The notes beneath the pieces were generated by a model. It searched no databases. It saw nothing but the letters and a program-made list of their open reading frames with translations, and was not told where the DNA came from. Shown one piece after another: positions 56,965 to 64,000 of a DNA stretch of 64,000 bases; position 1 is the first letter of the stretch, and every line of letters begins with the position of its first letter. A program made the translations under genes and the position numbers. Origin of the DNA: Crocinitomicaceae bacterium (lineage in GTDB: Bacteria; Bacteroidota; Bacteroidia; Flavobacteriales_D; Crocinitomicaceae); the NCBI GenBank assembly GCA_023262855.1, contig JALQYQ010000038.1:21709-85708 (forward strand), in the 5' to 3' direction.

Positions 56965-57768
56965 TTACGAACGATTGATTGCCACTTTCAATTCGTGGAT
57001 TTCTTTCTGTAATTCTTGAATCGATTTACTCAAATCGTTGTCATCCATGCGTACTTCTGGCAATTCAGGAGAAATATAGTTGACGAACTTCCACATTTCG
57101 ATGATGTTGTTCGCGTGAACGATGTACGGTTTGTAGAATGTATTTGTCGAACACAACTGAAACGACTGAGAAGTATCCAATAAATTGTGAACCACTTTAA
57201 ACACAATTCCTTCATCTTTTGTGATCACAATACACGGCGTTCCTGAGCGAATAGTCATCCAATTTTGAATATATTCCGCAACAACGTATGAACCTTCCAC
57301 AACTGGCGGCATTGAATCACCTTTGATTGGAAACGAACGGTATTTTTTGTTTTTCGAAAGGAAAGGCAAATGAAACGTTGGTAAGACTTTCAAGTAATCT
57401 GGATCAGCATAGCCAGAAGTATAACCAGCACTTGCTTTCATTGGAATCATTTCAATTAATTCTTCCTCGTTATGATCCACGACAGAAGTAAGAACGCGCA
57501 GTTTTTGACCTTTGACATCGGCATACAAGCCTTTATCGATTCGCTCCCACTCCGAATCAGAAAACGATTCAAAATCTTTCTTCACCAAATCATCGATTGG
57601 CACTTTGTAGTATTCGCTGAACGCTACAAGACTTTCCAAATTGGGTTGAGCAACACCATTTTCGTATCCGCTGTACGAAGAACGCGTAAGATTTAATTCT
57701 TGTGCGACTTCTTCCTGCGATTTCTTCAAGCGTTTTCTAAGTAATTTAAGATTGTTGCCAATTTCCAT
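56965..57768 (-). CDS. XRE-family regulator with LexA-like S24 peptidase domain
   Basis: HTH NNLKLLRKRLKKSQEEVAQELNLTRSSYSGYENGVAQPNLESL; S24 MKASAGYTSGY, FPIKGDSMPPVVEGSYVVAE, GIVFKVVHN. Confidence 0.9.
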   Translation of the reverse strand: MEIGNNLKLLRKRLKKSQEEVAQELNLTRSSYSGYENGVAQPNLESLVAFSEYYKVPIDDLVKKDFESFSDSEWERIDKGLYADVKGQKLRVLTSVVDHNEEELIEMIPMKASAGYTSGYADPDYLKVLPTFHLPFLSKNKKYRSFPIKGDSMPPVVEGSYVVAEYIQNWMTIRSGTPCIVITKDEGIVFKVVHNLLDTSQSFQLCSTNTFYKPYIVHANNIIEMWKFVNYISPELPEVRMDDNDLSKSIQELQKEIHELKVAINRS

Positions 57769-57789
57769 GATCGATTCTTTAGATTGAAC

Positions 57790-57822
57790 CAAAGATAAAA
57801 CTAATTCTTAGATAATTAGCAA
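57790..57822 (-). promoter_or_regulatory. Predicted promoter of the XRE-S24 gene with inverted repeat in spacer
   Basis: Minus strand TTG (57822-57820)-N22-TATCTTTG (57797-57790); spacer holds ctaatt-cttagat-aattag (57801-57819). Confidence 0.65.
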
Positions 57823-57868
57823 TTGATTGACAATTTTTTAATCAAAATAATTATACTGTCTGAAATAA

Positions 57869-58288
57869 TTAATATTTCCCCTTTTTATAATATTCAACAT
57901 CACTTTGGTACTGACAGTTTAATATGGCACGATTTATCATCGCATTTAGATCATCATCATCTGTTTGTAGGATCCCATAACCTCCCCAAATAATTGACGA
58001 ATTATAAATAATTCCAAAACCTTCAACTTCACAACTAATGCACTCACCATCCATTCCACAATGATCAAAATTGGAATATCTCTTAACGATGTAACTTGAA
58101 TCACCAATATAAAATACACTTGTACTTAGTAAAGTATCTTTTGGATTATGAAATTGTGGTTTGTCGATCGGAATTGTTTTCTCTTGACGATTTCTTTCGC
58201 TATAAACTTTGTAGAAATAACTTGTTTTCTTTTCCGAACATGAAAAAGTAAAAACGAGGATGAAGAGTATAAAATTAATTTTATTCAT
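57869..58288 (-). CDS. Hypothetical lipoprotein
   Basis: MNKINFILFILVFTFSCSEKKTSYFYK; intact 139-aa ORF. Confidence 0.65.
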   Translation of the reverse strand: MNKINFILFILVFTFSCSEKKTSYFYKVYSERNRQEKTIPIDKPQFHNPKDTLLSTSVFYIGDSSYIVKRYSNFDHCGMDGECISCEVEGFGIIYNSSIIWGGYGILQTDDDDLNAMINRAILNCQYQSDVEYYKKGKY

Positions 58289-58407
58289 TTATTGTTTTAG
58301 GATTGGTTAGGATAGGATTTTTAACAGCTCCTATTGAATTTACCACGCTATTGTTGCAAATAAAAATTTCCAACTTTCCATCAACTAGTTATCTTTATAG
58401 GAGCTTT

Positions 58408-59028
58408 TTATTCAATTATTAAACCATAAATATCATTATCGCTATTATCAGAATTCAAACAAATTTGAAATGACTCCTTATGTGTAACAAATTCAAAAAA
58501 CAAATAATTAGTTCCATTTAATGGATAAATGTTAAAACCGTTAAATTCAGATTTACTCCAATGTTTTGTCTCATTAACAGTTTTAAAAAAGTCAAGAATT
58601 TCTTTGTTTTTAAGCAAATCCTTGTTTAAATAATCAATAATCTTATTTGGATTTTGGGAATATAATTTCAAATAAGCTTCCGCCTTTTTTTTCCTTTCAA
58701 GTATTTGATGAAGCAAATCACTGTTCAAGTTCAAAAACATATTTTTATCCACTTTACTTCTAATCAAATATTTTTTAATTACAATTCTTTCTTTAAGTAA
58801 TTGTTGATCAATTTCAAATAAAATTTTGCCTAATAAAAATGCATCCTCTACTAATCTTTTATCATTGACTGTCACTATTAGTTTCTCCTTTGAAGAATAT
58901 TCAAATTTTATTTCTGAATTATTTTGCGCTGATACTTTTTCAATAGTTGATGAAATCGTTTCAACATTTGTTCCAAATTCACAACCAACAAGCAAAATTA
59001 TCGCAATTAGTAAAAGAAATTGTTTCAT
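58408..59028 (-). CDS. Hypothetical lipoprotein
   Basis: MKQFLLLIAIILLVGCEFGTNVETISS lipobox; the ORF extends to 59064 but this start fits a signal peptide. Confidence 0.65.
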   Translation of the reverse strand: MKQFLLLIAIILLVGCEFGTNVETISSTIEKVSAQNNSEIKFEYSSKEKLIVTVNDKRLVEDAFLLGKILFEIDQQLLKERIVIKKYLIRSKVDKNMFLNLNSDLLHQILERKKKAEAYLKLYSQNPNKIIDYLNKDLLKNKEILDFFKTVNETKHWSKSEFNGFNIYPLNGTNYLFFEFVTHKESFQICLNSDNSDNDIYGLIIE

Positions 59029-59060
59029 TGTAATCATAGGTTTAAATAATTCAATCAATC

Positions 59061-60008
59061 TCATTCCACCTTCTTTTTCTTCTTCGGTACGAACACAAAA
59101 TCTTCGCTAAACGAAATTGGTTTTCCGACTTTCTTGGCGTAGACACAGGTGAATTTTGCGCCAAAGAAAATGATTTGGGAGCTGTAATAAATCCAGGCTA
59201 AAATGATGAACAAGGAACCAGCAATTCCAGCTTTTGCAGCGAAAAAGTAATTGAATAAATAGTATTTGATTAACAATTGTCCGCCGTAGAGTAAAATAGA
59301 GGTTAAAATTGCTCCGCCAAGAGCTAGTTTCCATTTCACATAACCATCGTGAACGTATTTGAAAACCAAGGTGAAAATGATCACATTTGATAACAAGGCC
59401 AATCCGTGGGTTGCGATTCCCGAAAAAACAGTTTGAAAAAAGGCACTGTTCGGGAACCATTCACTCGTTGTGGAGAGCAAAATGGTTTGAGAAAAATAGA
59501 TCACAATGACAATCACGGTCATTAATCCAACGAACAAGACCGATACAAGGCGAAATAGAACATTGTTTAAAAAGGCTTTTCGTTTGGTGGAATAATTTAC
59601 TTCTAAATCGAAAAATTCGTTGATACTTTGTTTCAGAGCAACCAAAAAGGCTGAACTTGCAATTAACAAAGCGATCATACTGACAATTTCGAGCATGAAA
59701 TTTCCTTTTTCGAAATCCATTCCGCTCAAGAATTCCATGATTCCATCTACATCCTGAATACCAATTTGGTTTCTCAATAAATTCGAAATGATTTCCAACA
59801 TCACTTCTTGTCCAATGATTTTTCCGAAGAACGCAATGCACAAATAAAACAAAGGAACCATTGCAAACAGGGTGTAATACGCCAATGCCGCACCATGAAA
59901 CAAGCCTTTTTCAGCTAAAAACTCCAGAAATGCATCTTTGATTAATCCGGGAATTTCCCTCCATTCAAGATGCAGAACTTTTTTTCTTGATGGCGATTTT
60001 TGTGACAT
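59061..60008 (-). CDS. YihY/BrkB family membrane protein
   Basis: FLAEKGLFHGAALAYYTLFAMVPLFYLCIAFFG; FNYFFAAKAGIAGSLFIILAWIYYSSQIIFFGAKFT. Confidence 0.92.
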   Translation of the reverse strand: MSQKSPSRKKVLHLEWREIPGLIKDAFLEFLAEKGLFHGAALAYYTLFAMVPLFYLCIAFFGKIIGQEVMLEIISNLLRNQIGIQDVDGIMEFLSGMDFEKGNFMLEIVSMIALLIASSAFLVALKQSINEFFDLEVNYSTKRKAFLNNVLFRLVSVLFVGLMTVIVIVIYFSQTILLSTTSEWFPNSAFFQTVFSGIATHGLALLSNVIIFTLVFKYVHDGYVKWKLALGGAILTSILLYGGQLLIKYYLFNYFFAAKAGIAGSLFIILAWIYYSSQIIFFGAKFTCVYAKKVGKPISFSEDFVFVPKKKKKVE

Positions 60009-60906
60009 CTTTTAAGGTATTTAAACTGATCAATACTACTTTTTCTTTTCGTTCGGTCAAAAAATAATTCTCGTAAACTGGACCTGTAAACAAACTATTT
60101 ACAAATGTCAAATGTACGACCTCATCAGTTGAAAGTGGTTCCAAACAATATTCATCCGGACGAAAAGCAATTCGTTTATCGTTGATTTTGATACTATTAA
60201 TCGCACCAAACAACTTTGCCTCTTCCAGCACTTTGTATCTATAATAAACTTCCGAAGGTTTCCCTTTTTTGGTTAATTGGCCATTTTTCATCGTGTAAAT
60301 CACATCGGCAAGACTCAACATCTCAGCGCCGTCGTGAGAAACCAAGACAAAACTCGTTCCTCGGATTTCTTTTAAGGCCAAGAGATAATTAGTCAACTTA
60401 CTGCGTAATCGTCCATCCAAATGAACAAATGGCTCATCCAACAACAAGACTTTTGGTTCACAAGCTAAGGCACGCGCAATGGCTAATCGTTGCTGTTCAC
60501 CACCCGACAACGTCCGTGCTTTTTGCGTTCTCACCTCATCCAATTCAATCAGTTCCAATAATTCATTTACCAGCTGATCGCGTTCTTTCTTCGGTAAATA
60601 CAGAATCTGTTCACGGATATTTTCTTCAACGGTATGATACGTATCCAAATGAAAATCTTGATTCACCAATTGAATATCTGGGTGACCGGGAACTAATTTT
60701 ACGTTTGGACCGAGTACTTTTTTTCCTTCAAAAAAAACATCTCCAGTTGTGGAATCAAGTAGGCCACTCATAATTTTTAAGAAGGAGGTCTTCCCTGCTC
60801 CACTTTTCCCAACAATTCCAATGATTTGACCTGCCTTCAAACTGAAATTAATGCCTTTCAGAATTGGTCGATCAAAGGTTAAAGCGATATGTTTTGCTTC
60901 AAGCAT
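59965..60906 (-). CDS. ABC transporter ATP-binding protein with C-terminal TOBE-like extension
   Basis: Walker [52 protein letters not shown]-terminal AFRPDEYCLEPLSTDEVVHLTF. Confidence 0.9.
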   Translation of the reverse strand: MLEAKHIALTFDRPILKGINFSLKAGQIIGIVGKSGAGKTSFLKIMSGLLDSTTGDVFFEGKKVLGPNVKLVPGHPDIQLVNQDFHLDTYHTVEENIREQILYLPKKERDQLVNELLELIELDEVRTQKARTLSGGEQQRLAIARALACEPKVLLLDEPFVHLDGRLRSKLTNYLLALKEIRGTSFVLVSHDGAEMLSLADVIYTMKNGQLTKKGKPSEVYYRYKVLEEAKLFGAINSIKINDKRIAFRPDEYCLEPLSTDEVVHLTFVNSLFTGPVYENYFLTERKEKVVLISLNTLKDVTKIAIKKKSSAS

Positions 60907-61334
60907 TAAAACACCAATGCTTTTGGAAATTCTTGCGCTGCGATGTAAATTCCGGGAATTGGATTTGCCATTGGTTCGTAGTCTTTCAAATACAACTTAA
61001 TAGTAAAACCTTCCTCATTTTTCAACAACTCATGATTTTCGATAATACTCATTGAAGCACCGATAAAGGTCGAAGGTGCATCAGATGATTTAATTTCGAA
61101 AAGTGTCATTGCGCTTACTTCTTCCTTAAATGGCTTTCCATCTGGCAATTCACCTTGAAGTGGAAAAGCAGCATTTTCATGCAATTCTACTGCAGTAACT
61201 GTCGATGTCACAGCAAATTCATCTTCCCACTCATAACGCTGGTTATTTTCTGATTCATTCCCATCGTGGTGCGCTTCTGCGTGTTCAGGTGAAAAATGTT
61301 CATTTAACAAGTAAACATGGATTGTACACTTCAT
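60906..61334 (-). CDS. Hypothetical protein
   Basis: MKCTIHVYLLNEHFSPEHAEAHHDGNESENNQRYEWEDEFAVTST...; stop overlaps ABC ATPase start (TAATG). Confidence 0.7.
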   Translation of the reverse strand: MKCTIHVYLLNEHFSPEHAEAHHDGNESENNQRYEWEDEFAVTSTVTAVELHENAAFPLQGELPDGKPFKEEVSAMTLFEIKSSDAPSTFIGASMSIIENHELLKNEEGFTIKLYLKDYEPMANPIPGIYIAAQEFPKALVF

Positions 61335-61352
61335 GATTTTCGATTTATAGCA

Positions 61353-61385
61353 CAAAAATACGCAACTTAAGAAGAGGAAACACAA
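61353..61385 (-). promoter_or_regulatory. Predicted promoter of hyp-ABC-BrkB operon
   Basis: Minus strand TTG (61385-61383)-N22-TATTTTTG (61360-61353). Confidence 0.6.
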
Positions 61386-61455
61386 ACTATTCAAGAGAGA
61401 ATCCACATCCTTTTGTTACTTTTGCTTCCATATTAACTGCAAAAAGATTTTCATT

Positions 61456-62625
61456 TTGAACACGGTACAAATTCACAAGCATAAAGTCGATTCAATTCTT
61501 CGTCGTCACCCATGGGTATTTTCTGGTGCAATCATTACAGAAACGGACGAATTATCAGATGGTGAAGTTGTTACTGTTGCTGATCACAAAGGTCGTTTTT
61601 TGGCGCGTGGACATTATCAACATGCTACGATTGCGGTTCGTATTTTGACTTTTGAAGATCGTCCCTTGGATGAAGCATTTTTCATTGAACGCATTGGAAA
61701 CGCTGTTGAATTGCGTAAAAAACTGAATCTTCTAACGAAAGACAATACAATTTGCCGTTTGATTCATGGCGAAGGAGATTCACTTCCAGGTTTGGTTGTT
61801 GATTTTTACAATGGTGTTGCAGTTATTCAATGTCACAGTATTGGAATGTACACAAGTATTGCGTCGATTGCAGAAGGATTGAAAAAAGCATTTGGAGACG
61901 AGCTGACTGCAATTTATTCAAAATCTTCGGATACCTTGCCTCAACGTGCAGATGTGAAAGATGAATATATTTTTGGATCGTGTGAAACGCCGCATGTAGC
62001 CCTGGAACACGGAGTTAAATTGAACATTGATTGGGTAACTGGTCAAAAAACAGGTTTCTTCATTGATCAACGTGAGAACCGTTATTTACTTGGTAAATAT
62101 GCTGAAGGCAAAAAAGTCTTGAATACCTTTTGTTATTCTGGAGGATTTAGTTTGTTGGCAATTAAAAACGGTGCAACACTTGTTCATTCCTTGGATAGTT
62201 CAAAAAAAGCAATTCAATTAACAGAAGAAAATGTTGCTTTAAATAAATTCGAAAAAAAACATGGTTCAATTGTCGCAGATGCGATGGTATACATGAAGGA
62301 TTTACCAGAAGATTATGACATTATTGTGTTGGATCCGCCAGCTTTCGCGAAGCACCGTGAAAAACGTCACAAAGCGATTCAAGGTTACAAACGTTTGAAT
62401 GCGCATGCCATTCGTCAGATTAAACCTGGAGGATTAATTTTTACTTTTTCTTGTTCGCAAGTTGTAGACAAATACTTATTCACGAATACAGTTATTGCAG
62501 CAGCGATTGAAGCAGGAAGAAACGTACGCATTATTGAGCAATTACATCAACCAGCAGATCATCCGATCAATGCGTTTCATCCAGAAGGTGAATATTTGAA
62601 AGGATTGGTGATACAAGTGGATTAA
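61456..62625 (+). CDS. Class I SAM-dependent rRNA (cytosine) methyltransferase, RlmI-like with PUA domain
   Basis: HPWVFSGAIITETDELSDGEVVTVADHKGRFLARGHYQ; GLVVDFYNGVAVIQ; FIDQRENRYLLGKYAEGKKVLNTFCYSGGFSLLAI; IIVLDPPAFAKHREKR. Confidence 0.92.
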   Translation: MNTVQIHKHKVDSILRRHPWVFSGAIITETDELSDGEVVTVADHKGRFLARGHYQHATIAVRILTFEDRPLDEAFFIERIGNAVELRKKLNLLTKDNTICRLIHGEGDSLPGLVVDFYNGVAVIQCHSIGMYTSIASIAEGLKKAFGDELTAIYSKSSDTLPQRADVKDEYIFGSCETPHVALEHGVKLNIDWVTGQKTGFFIDQRENRYLLGKYAEGKKVLNTFCYSGGFSLLAIKNGATLVHSLDSSKKAIQLTEENVALNKFEKKHGSIVADAMVYMKDLPEDYDIIVLDPPAFAKHREKRHKAIQGYKRLNAHAIRQIKPGGLIFTFSCSQVVDKYLFTNTVIAAAIEAGRNVRIIEQLHQPADHPINAFHPEGEYLKGLVIQVD

Positions 62626-62670
62626 TCCGCCAGGGCAGAGATTATGGAGCATAGAACATAGAGCATAGAT
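62626..62670. repeat. Degenerate hairpin and CATAGAN x3 repeat abutting stop codon
   Basis: tccgccagggcaga (62626-62639) directly after TAA; CATAGAA CATAGAG CATAGAT at 62650-62670. Confidence 0.7.
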
Positions 62671-62678
62671 AATTCAAC

Positions 62679-64000
62679 GTGTTAGATCTAAAGTACAAGA
62701 CCATATTAAAAGTTGCGGTGCCGTTAATGGTTTCCAGTTTCATACAATCCGTTGTATTGATAACTGACGCTGCATTTTTAAGTCGTCATAGTACGTTATC
62801 TTTTGATGCGGTTGGAAATGCTGGTTTGATTTACGTTACTGTTTTCATGGCCTTGGCCGGAATGGGTGACGGAGCGCAGATTTTAATAGCGCGAAGAATT
62901 GGTCAGAAAAATACCGATGCCATTGGACGAATTTTCGGTACTTCTATCCTATCCAATTTCATCATCGCATTTTTATTGTTCTTGGGAATACAATTCATCA
63001 TGCCCGATTTGTTGCATTCCTATTCAAAACACAAAGATTTAGCTGATTTACAGGGGAATTTTATTCAAATCAGAAGTTACGCTTTGTTCTTTGCAATGAT
63101 CACCTTGTCCATTCAAGCGTTCTTTCTTGCTTCCGGAAAAACATGGGTTGTGTTATTAGCTGCAATTATTACTGCCGCTTCAAACATTCTGCTCGATTAC
63201 CTCTTGATTTTTGGAAATTGGGGATTACCCGCCATGGGACTTGAAGGAGCAGCCATTGCCAATACAATTGCAGATGGTTGTGGTATGACCTTTTTAATCA
63301 TATTCCTCATTTTCTCGAAGGAACGTAAAGAATTGGAGTTGTTTTCTCATTTCTCCATCAATTGGCCATCCTTCAAAGAATTGTTCAAAATAGGAAGTCC
63401 TCTGATGTTTCAAGGATTCATAGCATTAGCAACATGGACAGTTTTCTTCACATGGATTGAGCAAATTGGAAAATTCGAATTAACCGTTTCACAAAATATT
63501 CGATCGATTTACTTCCTTGCCTTCATACCTATTTCTGGTTTTGCGGGCACGACCAAGACCTACATTTCACAATACCTCGGCAAGAAAGATTTTGATTCGT
63601 TAAAAACAATCCAACGTAGAATTCAGCTTTTGACATTTATTTTCCTCTTTCTAGTATTCCACGGTGCGTTGTTCTATCCAAGGACCATGATTCAATTTAT
63701 TAATCCTGCTGAAGTTTATCTTGATAAAAGTGCTGAAATTATGCGCTTTGTTGCGGGTTCCATCATGATTTTTGGTCTTGTCAGTGTTTATTTCCAAACG
63801 ATAAATGGCAGTGGAAATACCATTGTTTCATTTAGCATTGAATTTATTTGTGTTGGCGTTTACATCATTGCAGCCTATTTATTAATTAAAGTATTCAAAT
63901 TAGATATCTTTTGGATTTGGTCCGTGGAGTACGTTTATTTCTGTGCATTAGGACTTTTCTCTATCCTATATTTAAGAACATTTGATTGGAAGAATAAAAT
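62679..64000 (+). CDS. MATE family efflux transporter (3' end truncated by window edge)
   Basis: Open reading from GTG 62679: VLDLKYKTILKVAVPLMVSSFIQSVVLITDAAFLSRHSTLSFDAVGNAGLIY...GMGDGAQILIARRIGQKN...; no stop before 64000, hence absent from the ORF track. Confidence 0.88.
   Translation, partial: MLDLKYKTILKVAVPLMVSSFIQSVVLITDAAFLSRHSTLSFDAVGNAGLIYVTVFMALAGMGDGAQILIARRIGQKNTDAIGRIFGTSILSNFIIAFLLFLGIQFIMPDLLHSYSKHKDLADLQGNFIQIRSYALFFAMITLSIQAFFLASGKTWVVLLAAIITAASNILLDYLLIFGNWGLPAMGLEGAAIANTIADGCGMTFLIIFLIFSKERKELELFSHFSINWPSFKELFKIGSPLMFQGFIALATWTVFFTWIEQIGKFELTVSQNIRSIYFLAFIPISGFAGTTKTYISQYLGKKDFDSLKTIQRRIQLLTFIFLFLVFHGALFYPRTMIQFINPAEVYLDKSAEIMRFVAGSIMIFGLVSVYFQTINGSGNTIVSFSIEFICVGVYIIAAYLLIKVFKLDIFWIWSVEYVYFCALGLFSILYLRTFDWKNK

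Noticed and set aside
56965-57768. Prophage repressor
   Set aside because: No integrase, capsid, terminase or other phage gene in the window; this XRE-S24 type is common in Bacteroidota chromosomes.
59107-59841. Nested minus ORFs 59107-59460 and 59461-59841
   Set aside because: Same strand but different frame within the BrkB gene; translations are Cys/Trp/His-rich frameshift products.

Overview
The window looks like Bacteroidota chromosome. A Flavobacteriales/Crocinitomicaceae-like (Fluviicola-like) origin is inferred from T9SS-type secreted proteins, TAnnTTTG promoter boxes, a 635-aa LepB and a parA-parB-DUF5683-dapB-lepB-wbqC gene order. It is dense with ordinary genes and has few accessory islands. 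Main contents: a left-truncated giant secreted adhesin with a Gly-rich island (absent from the ORF track because it runs off the edge); tRNA-Met(CAT) with its terminator; a GH18/CUB/PKD secreted protein; LptF/G-type permease; a three-glycosyltransferase cluster; ribBA; dihydroorotase; TonB receptors; a MarR-OsmC pair; an operon dapF-hyp-GNAT-mltG-glycosylasparaginase-beta-mannosidase; degP; rpoD; gap; yajC/nusB; amino-acid dehydrogenase; the parAB cluster; ilvE; recQ convergent with an XRE-S24 regulator; BrkB plus an orphan ABC ATPase; RlmI-like methyltransferase; and a right-truncated MATE transporter. No CRISPR array, rRNA, complete IS element or prophage was seen. The observations I rate highest are: (1) two Gly-rich sheets apparently extruded from beta-helix rungs in the adhesin; (2) a MarR operator-like inverted repeat enclosing the -7 promoter box; (3) stop-codon-abutting intergenic islands of 7-8-bp word repeats plus GTC-GGCW-GAC hairpins; (4) a partial copy of the tRNA-Met gene 3' part beside the intact gene; (5) a strong AGGAGG upstream of rpoD in a lineage that normally lacks Shine-Dalgarno sequences; (6) a predicted N-glycan-core salvage gene pair. 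No clear, wholly new defence or mobile system was identified.
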